Below are positions 43,538 through 52,806 of a DNA stretch of 64,000 bases, piece by piece. The notes under the pieces were generated by a model, which made no database searches, was not told where the DNA came from, and saw nothing but the letters and a program-made list of their open reading frames with translations. Positions within the stretch are counted from its first letter, which is position 1. Each line of letters begins with the position of its first letter. Source of the stretch: Zeaxanthinibacter sp. PT1 (GTDB lineage Bacteria; Bacteroidota; Bacteroidia; Flavobacteriales; Flavobacteriaceae); contig NZ_JAQPCN010000002.1 of the NCBI RefSeq assembly GCF_028464225.1, positions 124,001-188,000 of the forward strand, written 5' to 3'. A program made the translations under genes and the position numbers.

Positions 43538-44644
43538 TTATTGCAAAAGCTCTGCAATTTTTTGTTCAAGTGCTTCCCCTCGCAGGTTCTTTGCAACAAT
43601 AACGCCGTTTTCATCCAGGATGAAAGTAGCCGGGATAGCATTGACACTATATAACTGTGCTATTTCGTCAAAATAATTCACGTTAGATACGTGATCCCAG
43701 GCCAGCCCGTCGTCTTCGATGGCTTTTTTCCAGTCTTCGGCCTTCCGGTCCAGGGAAACTCCGAGAATATTTAATCCCTGGTCCTTATACTTGTTATAGA
43801 TCTTAACTACATTAGGGTTTTCTGCGCGACACGGCTTACACCATGCTGCCCAGAAGTCGATTATGGTTACTTTTCCCATGGCATCGGCCAGGGCTAATTC
43901 TCCACCTTCAGGAGTAGGGGCTGAAAAGTTAGGAGCCTTTGCACCGATGGAGGTGTTAGCACTTTTCTCCAGTTTTTCCTTGATACGCATTCCTACCCGG
44001 GTATTCTTGATCTCTTCGGTCAAAGCATCGTACATCGTCTTGGCCTTGTTATCAGCCAGCGATCCGGTAGTTAATCCTTTCTCGATGATTAAAGCAGAGA
44101 TCAGGGAGTTGGGGTTTTCTTCTGCAAAAGATATTTCAAAATTTTTAGCTTCTTCCTGAAGTTCAAAATATTCCTCGCGCAGCGAATTCATCACTACGGT
44201 ATCCTTTTTAGCAGTAGCAGCCCTCATGTCCTCGTTCATGGACATCGCCTTGCGCGATAGCTCCCGTGAAGCATCTAGGAAGTCGCCAAACAGGTCGTTT
44301 TGTAAGGTCCCTTCAACTTCGGCAAATGGAAGACTGTCCTTTTGGGCTTCCACTTCAATTTCTCCTTCTTCTATGATCACGGGAATATTACCCCTGATAT
44401 TATCGATAAATACGTAATGTATTTCCGGTTCTCCTGCTTTTCCTTTAAATGAAAAGTTCCCGTCTTTCACTTGGGCAGTATCTACATCTACGGGCTGGTT
44501 CTGTTCGTTGGTCTTTTTAAGGAAGACCATTGTTCCGTCCTCTATTTCACCTTTGAGTTCACCATTGATGGTGAAGCCATCGGGTTCACTATTACAGGCA
44601 ACAAGGCCAAGGACACTTAACAAAACTAGGGTGTATTTCTTCAT
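43538..44644 (-). CDS. TlpA-family thiol-disulfide lipoprotein with DUF4369 domain
   Basis: A 368-aa lipoprotein (lipobox LVAC, cysteine 17). Residues about 22-120 match DUF4369, the beta-rich domain common in Bacteroidota TlpA proteins; residues 120-220 are helical; residues about 230-368 form a thioredoxin fold with the redox motif WCKPC and the cis-proline segment NAIPATFIL. It likely reduces or isomerises disulfides in the periplasm or supports cytochrome maturation. The active cysteines are intact. Its own -7 element lies just upstream. Confidence 0.92.
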   Translation of the reverse strand: MKKYTLVLLSVLGLVACNSEPDGFTINGELKGEIEDGTMVFLKKTNEQNQPVDVDTAQVKDGNFSFKGKAGEPEIHYVFIDNIRGNIPVIIEEGEIEVEAQKDSLPFAEVEGTLQNDLFGDFLDASRELSRKAMSMNEDMRAATAKKDTVVMNSLREEYFELQEEAKNFEISFAEENPNSLISALIIEKGLTTGSLADNKAKTMYDALTEEIKNTRVGMRIKEKLEKSANTSIGAKAPNFSAPTPEGGELALADAMGKVTIIDFWAAWCKPCRAENPNVVKIYNKYKDQGLNILGVSLDRKAEDWKKAIEDDGLAWDHVSNVNYFDEIAQLYSVNAIPATFILDENGVIVAKNLRGEALEQKIAELLQ

Positions 44645-44663
44645 TTCTTTATTTTAAGATGGC

Positions 44664-44671
44664 CAAATATA
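44664..44671 (-). promoter_or_regulatory. Candidate -7 element for the TlpA-family gene
   Basis: TATATTTG on the minus strand, 20 bases before the ATG. The -33 partner is not evident because the neighbouring terminator occupies that space. Confidence 0.35.
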
Positions 44672-44688
44672 GCTAACTGCCCTCGAAT

Positions 44689-44726
44689 AAAAAAAGTCCT
44701 TAACAAGAGCTTATGTTAAGGACTTT
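44689..44726 (-). terminator. Intrinsic terminator of the small barrel gene
   Basis: A 13-bp perfect stem (AAAGTCCTTAACA with TGTTAAGGACTTT), eight-base loop and a T-rich run on the minus strand, 25 bases past the stop of the barrel gene. Confidence 0.88.
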
Positions 44727-44750
44727 AAGGGATTTTTATTTAAAATTGGA

Positions 44751-45236
44751 TCAGAACTGGTAACGAATTCCCAGTGCGATGTCAAAATCAAAGTTATCAC
44801 TGAAATCATCATACCCGACAATACCGATCTCCGGCCTGAAATCTAATGAAAGCATCAGGGGAATATCAAAATCGTATTCCACACCAATGTTCCCGGCCCC
44901 GAAAAGGAAAAGACCATCATCAAACTCGGTGTTGGCGAAATCAACATTACCCAGTCCGCCTCCTAGGCCGTAAAACCAGTTGAAGTTGCCATCAAGAGGG
45001 CGCACCCACTGGTGTACAGCGGCCAGTTTAAAAGCATCGTAATTCCTGCTGTCTCTCCAACCCAGGTCAAGCTCCAGCCGGGTATCCGAACTCAGTGCGT
45101 TCTGGTAAGAGATCTCAGCTCCGAAACCGTCGCTATCCCCCAGTCGCAGACCAAGAGCGTGTTCGGATAAAGACTGTGCGCTGATGGCGCAAGTCGCAAA
45201 TAAAAATAATAGTGTTAATGGTTTCAATATTCTCAT
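44751..45236 (-). CDS. Small outer-membrane beta-barrel protein
   Basis: A 161-aa protein with a signal peptide cut near ISAQ (residue 20). The mature part is a series of short alternating strands (GLRLGDSDGFGAEISYQN, RLELDLGWRDS and so on) ending GIRYQF, with the C-terminal phenylalanine of outer-membrane barrels; eight strands are likely. No enzymatic motif. Similar small barrels are common in flavobacteria and most have no known role. Its promoter and terminator suggest it is monocistronic. Confidence 0.8.
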   Translation of the reverse strand: MRILKPLTLLFLFATCAISAQSLSEHALGLRLGDSDGFGAEISYQNALSSDTRLELDLGWRDSRNYDAFKLAAVHQWVRPLDGNFNWFYGLGGGLGNVDFANTEFDDGLFLFGAGNIGVEYDFDIPLMLSLDFRPEIGIVGYDDFSDNFDFDIALGIRYQF

Positions 45237-45260
45237 GGTGAATCATTTTTTTAGTTAGAC

Positions 45261-45268
45261 CAAAATTA
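45261..45268 (-). promoter_or_regulatory. Candidate -7 element for the small barrel gene
   Basis: TAATTTTG on the minus strand, 25 bases before the ATG. No TTG at ideal spacing. Confidence 0.35.
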
Positions 45269-45329
45269 GCTACTTGCTAATGGTGTATCGTTAATAAAGA
45301 CTTAATTTAGTAACCAAATTTAGTTTAAA

Positions 45330-48239
45330 TTGAATAATAATTTGCTCAAAGCCTTAGGTGACTCCCTGGAAGGGAACCTAGACTATAGTGACCTTGGCAG
45401 GAAACTCTATGCTACAGATGCCTCGGTATATCGAAAAACACCATTAGCGGTGGCTTTTCCACGCTCTAACGACGATATTAAAAAATTGTTGCGTTTTGCT
45501 ACGGAACACGAAGTGGGAATCATACCCCGTACCGCCGGAACTTCCCTTGCCGGGCAGTGCGTAGGGGAGGGTATAGTTGTTGACGTTTCAAAGTATTTTA
45601 CCAGGATCCTGCATCTTGATGTGGATAAGAAACAGGTGACGGTGCAACCCGGGGTAATCCGGGATGAGTTAAATGCATACCTCGCTGAACACGGATTATT
45701 CTTCGGACCTAATACCTCTACCTCTAACCGCTGTATGATCGGGGGGATGGTAGGAAATAACAGCAGTGGTACCACATCTATCCAGTATGGTGTTACCAGG
45801 GATAAAGTGCTGTCTTTAAAAGCTATTCTGCAGGATGGTTCTATCGCCACCTTCAGCAAGATGAGTTCTGCGGAATTCCTGGAAAAAGCCGAAGAAGACA
45901 CATTTGAAGGAGAGGTTTATAATAATATATATAAGGAGCTGTCTAACAAAGTAATACAGAATGAAATTCATTCAGAATTTCCCAAGAAAAGTATCCACAG
46001 GCGAAATACCGGCTACGCCGTGGACGCCTTGCTGGAGAGTGAACTTTTTGGTGGTGATTCTCCTAGTATTAACCTCTGTTCACTTCTAAGCGGTAGTGAG
46101 GGTACACTGGCATTTAGCACGGAGATCACCCTGGCGTTGGATGAATTGCCTCCTGCCTATACTGCCATGGTGGTGACTCATTACGAGACCTTAAAAGCCT
46201 GCCTGGCTGATGTTGCCCCCTTGATGCAGCACACCCTTTACCTTTGTGAAATGATGGATAAGGTGATCCTGGACTGCACGAAAAATAATCGCGCCCAGTT
46301 GGCCAACCGCTTTTTTGTACAGGGAGACCCTGCTGCATTACTGATGTTAGAGGTGCGCGCAGAAAGCGAGGCCCTGCTGGAGGAAAGAGTCGCATCCTTA
46401 TTACAATCCATTACGGCCTCAGGAAACAGTTATGCCCAGCCCGTACTGTCCGGTCCGGACATTAACAAAGCAATAGAGCTGAGGAAAGCCGGCTTAGGGC
46501 TACTCGGGAATATGGTAGGGGATAGGAAGGCTGTGGCCTGCATAGAAGATACTGCTGTCGCCCTCGAAGACCTATCCGGGTTTATTTCAGAATTTACGGA
46601 CATTATGGATTCGTATAACCAGAAGGCGGTTTATTACGCTCATGCAGGTGCCGGGGAGCTTCATTTAAGACCCATCCTCAACCTTAAGAAGAAGGAAGAT
46701 GTGGTGCTGTTCCGGAAGATTACTACCGATGTGGCTGAGCTGACCAAAAAATACAAGGGATCATTCAGTGGTGAGCACGGTGACGGAATTGTACGCGCAG
46801 AGTTTATTCCCCTGATGATCGGTGCAAAGAACTACGAACTGCTTCGCAGGGTGAAATCGTATTTTGACCCCAGGGGTATATTTAATCCCGGTAAGATCGT
46901 GGATGCCTACCCCATGGATGAATCCCTGAGGTATGTAGTGGAGCGGGAAGAACCCTCTATAAGCACATTTATGGATTTTTCAGACAGTGAGGGCATATTA
47001 AAGGCTGCTGAAAAATGTAACGGTAGCGGGGATTGCAGGAAAACGCATCATTCAGCCGGGGCTATGTGTCCAAGTTATCACGCCACCCGGAATGAAAAAG
47101 ATACCACCCGGGGTCGTGCCAATGTTTTAAGGGAGGTGCTTACCGGCAATGGCAGTGCCAACAGTTTTGACAGTACTGCCCTGAAAGATGCTATGGATCT
47201 TTGCCTTAGCTGTAAAGCTTGCGGAAGTGAGTGTCCGAGTAATGTAGATATGGCGAGTCTTAAGTCCGAATTCCTATACCAATACCAGAAGGCTAATGGC
47301 TTTAGTTTACGGAGTCGGCTTTTCGCTCACAATACAAGCCTGAACAGGCTGGGAAGTTTATGGCCGGGATTGACCAACGCCCTCTACAGCAGTAAGGGAC
47401 TCAGTGGATTATTAAAGAAAGTGACAGGAGTAGCCGCCGACAGAAGCCTTCCTAAAGTTTCAAGTTTTAATTTCCATAAACAATTAAAACACCTTGATAA
47501 TAAAGAAATTACAAAAAATAAAAAAGTTATCCTGTATATTGATGAATTCACCAGGTACCTGGATACCGGCCTGGGAGAGGACGCCATAGTTTTGCTACGG
47601 TCTTTGGGATATGAAGTGGAACTTTTTTACGGAGAAAGTGGACGTACTTATCTTTCTAAGGGATTCCTGGGACAGGCCAAAAAACTTGCCGGCAAGAATG
47701 TGGAAACCCTAGCCGGTAAACTGGATGAAGATTGGGTGCTTTTAGGACTGGAGCCATCAGCCATACTGACCTTCCGGGACGAATACAAAAGATTTGGACT
47801 GGAGCAGGAAAGGGTGGACAAGATCGCCGGCAGAGCCTTCCTGGTTGAAGAATTTCTTGCCGCGGAAATTAAGTTGGGCCACCTGGATAAACAACTATTC
47901 ACTAAAGAGGCAAAAACTGTTAAGCTGCACACACATTGCCATCAAAAAGCATTGTCTGACCAAAAGGTGAGCTTTGATCTGCTGAACCTGCCTGAGAATT
48001 TTAAAGTGACTATAATTAACTCGGGTTGTTGCGGTATGGCAGGTTCATTCGGGTATGAAAAAGAGCATTATGACGTAAGTATGGCCATAGGGGAGCTCAG
48101 GTTATTTCCCGCGGTTCGCAAGGCTGCTCCGGAAGTGCTGATTGCGGCTAACGGTACCAGCTGCAGGCACCAGATCATGGATGGGACCGGCAGGGAGGCT
48201 CAACACCCTGTAAGTATCCTAAGAGACGCGCTTGTGTAA
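45330..48239 (+). CDS. FAD-linked oxidase fused to an iron-sulfur/CCG domain oxidoreductase
   Basis: A 969-aa two-part enzyme of the D-lactate/D-2-hydroxyacid dehydrogenase type. Residues about 30-550 are a PCMH-type FAD-binding domain and FAD-oxidase C-terminal domain (GIIPRTAGTSLAGQCVGEG; NNSSGTTSIQYG; SGEHGDGIVRAEFIP). Residues about 560-660 hold iron-sulfur motifs: an irregular CNGSGDCRK...CPSY and the regular CLSCKACGSECPSN. Residues about 740-969 match the GlpC-like CCG region (HTHCHQ, NSGCCGMAGSFG). Electrons probably go to the quinone pool; the hydroxyacid is unknown. Starts at TTG; no in-frame ATG nearby keeps the domain intact. Confidence 0.88.
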   Translation: MNNNLLKALGDSLEGNLDYSDLGRKLYATDASVYRKTPLAVAFPRSNDDIKKLLRFATEHEVGIIPRTAGTSLAGQCVGEGIVVDVSKYFTRILHLDVDKKQVTVQPGVIRDELNAYLAEHGLFFGPNTSTSNRCMIGGMVGNNSSGTTSIQYGVTRDKVLSLKAILQDGSIATFSKMSSAEFLEKAEEDTFEGEVYNNIYKELSNKVIQNEIHSEFPKKSIHRRNTGYAVDALLESELFGGDSPSINLCSLLSGSEGTLAFSTEITLALDELPPAYTAMVVTHYETLKACLADVAPLMQHTLYLCEMMDKVILDCTKNNRAQLANRFFVQGDPAALLMLEVRAESEALLEERVASLLQSITASGNSYAQPVLSGPDINKAIELRKAGLGLLGNMVGDRKAVACIEDTAVALEDLSGFISEFTDIMDSYNQKAVYYAHAGAGELHLRPILNLKKKEDVVLFRKITTDVAELTKKYKGSFSGEHGDGIVRAEFIPLMIGAKNYELLRRVKSYFDPRGIFNPGKIVDAYPMDESLRYVVEREEPSISTFMDFSDSEGILKAAEKCNGSGDCRKTHHSAGAMCPSYHATRNEKDTTRGRANVLREVLTGNGSANSFDSTALKDAMDLCLSCKACGSECPSNVDMASLKSEFLYQYQKANGFSLRSRLFAHNTSLNRLGSLWPGLTNALYSSKGLSGLLKKVTGVAADRSLPKVSSFNFHKQLKHLDNKEITKNKKVILYIDEFTRYLDTGLGEDAIVLLRSLGYEVELFYGESGRTYLSKGFLGQAKKLAGKNVETLAGKLDEDWVLLGLEPSAILTFRDEYKRFGLEQERVDKIAGRAFLVEEFLAAEIKLGHLDKQLFTKEAKTVKLHTHCHQKALSDQKVSFDLLNLPENFKVTIINSGCCGMAGSFGYEKEHYDVSMAIGELRLFPAVRKAAPEVLIAANGTSCRHQIMDGTGREAQHPVSILRDALV

Positions 48240-49079
48240 AAACTTTTTGGAATCCCTGCCTTGTTTGCGTTTATTGGGTAAGTCCGCGAGGGCCCTGACG
48301 TCATGCAGGGCCAGGGCCTTAAGCTCTTCATCGGTATAAAAGGCACTGCATTTATCTGCATTGTACTTATATATCTTCCAGCGTTTGAAAGCGTATTCGA
48401 GGGCGGTCATTTCACCCAGCCAGTCCCCGGAGTTCAGGTAAAGCACATTCCCATATTTACCTTCCTTTAAGTGCTTATCCGCATGCCCGGTGTAACCGCA
48501 GGCGATTGCCTCATACCCCCTGTTACCGGCACAGCTGATCGCGTAATTGCGAAACTGCTTGAGGCGTAATGAGTCGATTACCGGTTGAGTTGTATCATTC
48601 TTTGTCTTTCTAAATAATGCTCTCAGGGGGCTAAACAGGCTATTCCACTGGGTTAACAAGGCGTAACTGTAACGCCCGAATGGTTTTAAAAATACTGCGG
48701 ATTTCTGATCAAGATCAAAATGCTGCCCATGTAAAAACCAGGTTTTTTTATGATCCAGTTCCAGGATAAGTTCTTTCCTAATTTCTATGGTGCCGATGGC
48801 AATTCCGGTAAGTTTTTTTAGGTAGTGGTCTTTTTCATCGGCCAGAACATAAACTGATGTTCCTTGTGAAGCCATAGCGATAATCTTTTTGATCACTTTA
48901 AGCTGTATCTTCGGGAGTTGATACAAACCACTGCCGGCATCTGCGACTAGTCCGCCGTTGAGAATCAGGGTCTTTGGTTTAATGCTGCTCAGGTATGTCA
49001 GAAGTTCATGAGCCTTGCACGCTTCGCTGCCCAGGTAGAGGTCAGACACTACTACCACTTCTATTGTTCGCTTTCTCAC
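48219..49079 (-). CDS. LpxH-like metallophosphoesterase, catalytically degenerate
   Basis: A 286-aa protein with the fold of UDP-2,3-diacylglucosamine diphosphatase-like phosphoesterases of Bacteroidota (closing block LYLNSGDWLGEMTALEY and RWKIYKYN is well kept). The metal ligands are not: DxH reads D13-L-Y15, GD-x-x-D reads N41-G42-G43, GNHD/E reads A80-D81-E82-K83, HGD reads H117-G-Q119, and GHTH reads G195-Y196-T-G198. I conclude it cannot hold the usual two-metal centre and is likely a scaffold or binding protein; lipid A hydrolysis is not supported. It overlaps the end of the FAD/Fe-S gene by 21 bases, convergently. Confidence 0.82.
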   Translation of the reverse strand: MRKRTIEVVVVSDLYLGSEACKAHELLTYLSSIKPKTLILNGGLVADAGSGLYQLPKIQLKVIKKIIAMASQGTSVYVLADEKDHYLKKLTGIAIGTIEIRKELILELDHKKTWFLHGQHFDLDQKSAVFLKPFGRYSYALLTQWNSLFSPLRALFRKTKNDTTQPVIDSLRLKQFRNYAISCAGNRGYEAIACGYTGHADKHLKEGKYGNVLYLNSGDWLGEMTALEYAFKRWKIYKYNADKCSAFYTDEELKALALHDVRALADLPNKRKQGRDSKKFLHKRVS

Positions 49080-49220
49080 GATGGTTAAATTTGTATGGGA
49101 TAAAATTATATTACATTCCGTTTAGCACATAATCCACTGTGTCATTTTTGTTTAAGGCAAAGGTTAATATTAGATTAACAGGGATATGCCTGCTGTTAAG
49201 TGAATATTAAGTAGTTGGCG

Positions 49221-49251
49221 TTGCATTGGTTAAGACGAACCTTTATCTTTG
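49221..49251 (+). promoter_or_regulatory. Promoter of aroC
   Basis: TTG (49221-49223), 20 bases, then TATCTTTG (49244-49251): a full match to TTG-N17..23-TAnnTTTG, about 55 bases before the ATG. It is the only element recognised in the 49080-49305 gap. Confidence 0.65.
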
Positions 49252-49305
49252 ATAGCTTAAACCAACAGGAATGCTACGGGTATTCCTTCAAATGATCAAT
49301 TCGCT

Positions 49306-50370
49306 ATGGCCGGCAATACTTTTGGAACCCTTTTCAGACTAATGACCTTTGGAGAATCTCATGGCCCGGCGATAGGGGGTATACTGGAAGGCTGCCCGGC
49401 TGGACTGAGTCTGGAGCTGGAAGCCATACAGAAAGAACTGGAACGCAGGAAACCCGGTCAATCGGCCATTGTGACCCAGCGGAAAGAGCCGGATACCGTT
49501 GAATTTTTTTCCGGGATTTTTGAAGGTAAAACCACGGGTACCCCGATAGGGTTTGCCATTCACAATACGAACCAGAAGTCTAAGGATTATTCCCATATTA
49601 AAGATTCTTACCGGCCTTCCCATGCCGACAAAACTTATGACGATAAATATGGTTTCAGGGATTACCGCGGCGGCGGGCGTAGCTCTGCCCGGGAGACTGC
49701 CAGCAGGGTAGTAGCCGGTGCTATTGCGAAGCAATTACTCGCCCCGATCCAAATACAGGCTTATGTTTCGCAGGTAGGATCTCTTACCATGGAGACGCCT
49801 TACCAAGAACTTGATCTTTCAAAAACCGAGTTAAACCCGGTACGCTGCCCGGATCAGCAAATGGCCGAGCAGATGGAGGCTCATATTCGGGATGTGAGAA
49901 AAGAAGGGGATACGATAGGAGGAGTAGTCAGTTGCGTGATCCGGAATGTACCCAAGGGACTTGGAGAACCCGTATTTGATAAACTCCATGCAGAATTGGG
50001 AAAGGCGATGCTGTCTATTAACGCCGTCAAAGGATTTGAATATGGCAGTGGGTTTGCTGGCGTCCGGATGAAGGGAAGTGAGCACAACGACGCTTTCAGT
50101 ACAGACGGGACTACCCGCACCAACTATAGCGGAGGTATACAGGGCGGAATCAGTAACGGGGAGGATATTTATTTTAAAGTCGCTTTCAAACCTGTTGCGA
50201 CCCTGATCCAGGCTTACGATACCATTGATAAGGAAGGTAATGCCGTAACCGTACAAGGGAAGGGAAGGCACGATCCTTGTGTTGTTCCAAGGGCAGTACC
50301 CATTGTAGAAGCTATGGCAGCCCTGGTGCTGGCCGATTTAAAGCTTCGTAATGAGAGCGCTAAATTATAG
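49306..50370 (+). CDS. aroC: Chorismate synthase
   Basis: Converts 5-enolpyruvylshikimate 3-phosphate to chorismate with reduced FMN, the last common step to aromatic amino acids and menaquinone. At 354 aa it is full length. Signatures: [19 protein letters not shown] near the N-terminus, [15 protein letters not shown] near residue 125 and [15 protein letters not shown] near 270, with the C-terminal [17 protein letters not shown]. Transcribed from its own promoter. Confidence 0.97.
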   Translation: MAGNTFGTLFRLMTFGESHGPAIGGILEGCPAGLSLELEAIQKELERRKPGQSAIVTQRKEPDTVEFFSGIFEGKTTGTPIGFAIHNTNQKSKDYSHIKDSYRPSHADKTYDDKYGFRDYRGGGRSSARETASRVVAGAIAKQLLAPIQIQAYVSQVGSLTMETPYQELDLSKTELNPVRCPDQQMAEQMEAHIRDVRKEGDTIGGVVSCVIRNVPKGLGEPVFDKLHAELGKAMLSINAVKGFEYGSGFAGVRMKGSEHNDAFSTDGTTRTNYSGGIQGGISNGEDIYFKVAFKPVATLIQAYDTIDKEGNAVTVQGKGRHDPCVVPRAVPIVEAMAALVLADLKLRNESAKL

Positions 50371-50434
50371 CAACTCAGTTTAGGGCGTTTGCCTGCAAAA
50401 TGGTATCTTACCCGGCAAAATCAAATTTTACTTT

Positions 50435-51760
50435 ATGAAGAAATTGGAATTGCACTGGCAGATCCTTATCGGGATGGTTGCCGGGGTCCTCTTCGGATTT
50501 GCCATGACCTATCCTGATTGGGGTGCATCGTTTGTACAGGATTGGATCAATCCACTGGGAACCATATTCGTAAAACTCCTAAAACTGATCGCGATTCCGT
50601 TGATTCTCGCATCCCTCATTAAAGGGATCTCTGACCTGAAAGACATTTCCCAGTTCCGGAATATCGGCGTCAGGACCATCATGATCTACATTTCTACCAC
50701 TGTGGTCGCAATTACTATAGGACTGCTATTGGTAAATGTTTTAGTACCCGGTGAGGGCATCTCCCAGGACACCATTGCCCAGCTGACCGAGACCTATGCA
50801 GGGGACGAACAGGTAACTTCCAAACTGGAGGAAGCTTCTAAGCAGAAGGAAAGCGGACCTCTTCAATTTTTGGAAGATATGGTTCCGGATAACGCATTTA
50901 ATGCCCTTAGCAATAACAGCCTGATGCTGCAGGTGATCTTCTTTACCATATTCGTGGGGATCTCCATGTTGCTCATCGGTGAGAAAGCAGCCAAACCTCT
51001 CAAAAATTTCTTTGATTCCCTGAACGATGTGGTGCTTAAGATGGTAGACCTGATCATGCTAACCGCGCCAGTTGCGGTATTTGCCCTATTGGCCAATGTT
51101 GTGGTCACCTCGGGAGATCCGGACCTGCTGTTGGCACTGCTCAAATACGCTGGTGTCGTATTACTCGGGCTTTTCCTGATGGTTGTATTTTACAGCGTGG
51201 TTGTGGCCACTTTTACCAGGTATAATCCATTGACCTTCCTGAGTAAAATAACCCCGGCCCAGTTGTTGGCATTCTCTACCAGTTCCAGTGCGGCTACCTT
51301 ACCGGTGACTATGGAACGTGTGGAAGAACACCTGGGGGTAGACAAGGATATTTCCAGTTTTGTACTTCCTGTAGGGGCAACAATAAATATGGATGGAACC
51401 AGCCTTTACCAGGGCGTTGCCGCCGTGTTTATTTCTCAGGCGCTCGGTTTTGACCTCACTTTTGGAAGTCAATTGACCATCGTGCTGACGGCTCTGCTGG
51501 CCTCGATTGGTTCGGCTGCAGTTCCCGGAGCGGGAATGGTAATGCTGGTCATCGTACTGGAAGCAATTGGTTTCCCGGCCGATAAACTGGCCATTGGTCT
51601 TGCGCTTATTTTTGCAGTAGACAGGCCATTGGATATGTGCAGGACCGTCGTTAATGTAACAGGAGATGCTACCGTATCGATGATGGTGGCTAAGTCCCTT
51701 GGCAGGACCCTGCATCCAAGAGTCAAAAACTGGGATGATCACCTGGACGAAGTAAAATAA
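50435..51760 (+). CDS. Dicarboxylate/amino acid:cation symporter (DAACS family)
   Basis: Sodium- or proton-driven uptake of glutamate, aspartate or C4-dicarboxylates. The 441-aa protein has about eight transmembrane helices and two hairpin loops. Diagnostic motifs are present: the serine-rich hairpin FSTSSSAATLPVT and NMDGTSLYQGVAA in helix 7, plus ALIFAVDRPLDMCRTVVNVTGD late. The VP-rich loop near residues 110-150 is longer than usual. It lies 14 bases before an ATP-grasp ligase, so it is probably the first gene of a four-gene operon. Confidence 0.9.
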   Translation: MKKLELHWQILIGMVAGVLFGFAMTYPDWGASFVQDWINPLGTIFVKLLKLIAIPLILASLIKGISDLKDISQFRNIGVRTIMIYISTTVVAITIGLLLVNVLVPGEGISQDTIAQLTETYAGDEQVTSKLEEASKQKESGPLQFLEDMVPDNAFNALSNNSLMLQVIFFTIFVGISMLLIGEKAAKPLKNFFDSLNDVVLKMVDLIMLTAPVAVFALLANVVVTSGDPDLLLALLKYAGVVLLGLFLMVVFYSVVVATFTRYNPLTFLSKITPAQLLAFSTSSSAATLPVTMERVEEHLGVDKDISSFVLPVGATINMDGTSLYQGVAAVFISQALGFDLTFGSQLTIVLTALLASIGSAAVPGAGMVMLVIVLEAIGFPADKLAIGLALIFAVDRPLDMCRTVVNVTGDATVSMMVAKSLGRTLHPRVKNWDDHLDEVK

Positions 51761-51774
51761 AAAAACAGAATATT

Positions 51775-52806
51775 ATGAATATATGCTTCCTGATGTATCC
51801 TTGGGAGGAGATAGAACCTGAAAAGGATTCCAGCCTTGCGCTGATCCATGAATGTGTGAAAAGGAACCACGGGGTGGCGTATTGTACGCCGGCAAACCTA
51901 ACCATCCGTAATAGTGTTACCAGTGCTTTTTGCAAGGTGATCGGGAAGATGGAAAAGGTGCCGTCTAATATGAAGACCTTCTACAGGAAGGTAGAGCTGC
52001 GTGAAGAGATGCTTCCCCTGGCAGGTTTTGATGTTATTTTTATGCGGGCAAACCCGCCTTTGGATCCGCTAATGCTGAATTTCCTGGACTCTGTAAAGGA
52101 TGATGTCTTCATCGTGAATTCGCTCCAAGGGCTCCGGGAGGCTAATAACAAGTTATATACTGCGGCTTTCGGGGACAGCCACAGTAATATTATCCCGGTC
52201 ACCCATGTGTCCAAGAACAAGGCCTACCTGGTTGAACAGATAAAACAGTCAGAGGCAGAACGGATGATCCTGAAACCCCTAAACGGGTTTGGAGGTTCGG
52301 GGGTGATCCTGATCGAAAGGTCGGCCATGTCTAACATCAACTCCCTGCTCGATTTTTACATTACCAACTCTGACGGCACTTCTAACTATGTTATCCTGCA
52401 GGAATATATAGAGGGCGCGGAAGAAGGTGACGTACGTATACTCTTGCTGAACGGGGAGGTGATAGGTTCTATGAAACGTATCCCGGGTTCTGAAGATCAC
52501 CGTTCCAACATATCGGCCGGCGGAAGTGTAGCCAAGCATAACCTGACCAAAGAGGAAAAGGCGCTTTGCAAACAAATTGGTCCCAAGTTGGTTAAAGATG
52601 GACTTTATTTTGTCGGTATTGACGTGATTGGCGGGAAACTGGTAGAGGTTAACGTGATGTCTCCCGGTGGGATCACCTACATTAACAAAGTATATAAAGC
52701 CAGGATACAGACCAAGGTGATTGATTTTATCGAAAGCAAAGTGCTGGATAAACTGGAAGCATTTGACCGAAGGTCGCGCCTGAGAAACGAGGTGCAGAAT
52801 GCTTAA
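51775..52806 (+). CDS. ATP-grasp ligase, glutathione synthetase-like
   Basis: A 343-aa ATP-grasp enzyme with the GshB layout: an N-terminal alpha/beta lobe (MRANPPLDPLMLNFL near residue 85), an ATP-binding lobe (MILKPLNGFGGSGVILIE near 163; YVILQEYIEGAEEGDVRILLLNG near 205) and the metal/ADP segment LVEVNVMSPGGITYINKV near 285. It should join a carboxylate to an amine through an acyl phosphate. The partner genes (N-formylglutamate amidohydrolase-like and DUF1704 peptidase) and the absence of a gamma-glutamylcysteine ligase suggest a ligase for an amino acid or peptide product different from glutathione. Overlaps the next gene by eight bases. Confidence 0.82.
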   Translation: MNICFLMYPWEEIEPEKDSSLALIHECVKRNHGVAYCTPANLTIRNSVTSAFCKVIGKMEKVPSNMKTFYRKVELREEMLPLAGFDVIFMRANPPLDPLMLNFLDSVKDDVFIVNSLQGLREANNKLYTAAFGDSHSNIIPVTHVSKNKAYLVEQIKQSEAERMILKPLNGFGGSGVILIERSAMSNINSLLDFYITNSDGTSNYVILQEYIEGAEEGDVRILLLNGEVIGSMKRIPGSEDHRSNISAGGSVAKHNLTKEEKALCKQIGPKLVKDGLYFVGIDVIGGKLVEVNVMSPGGITYINKVYKARIQTKVIDFIESKVLDKLEAFDRRSRLRNEVQNA

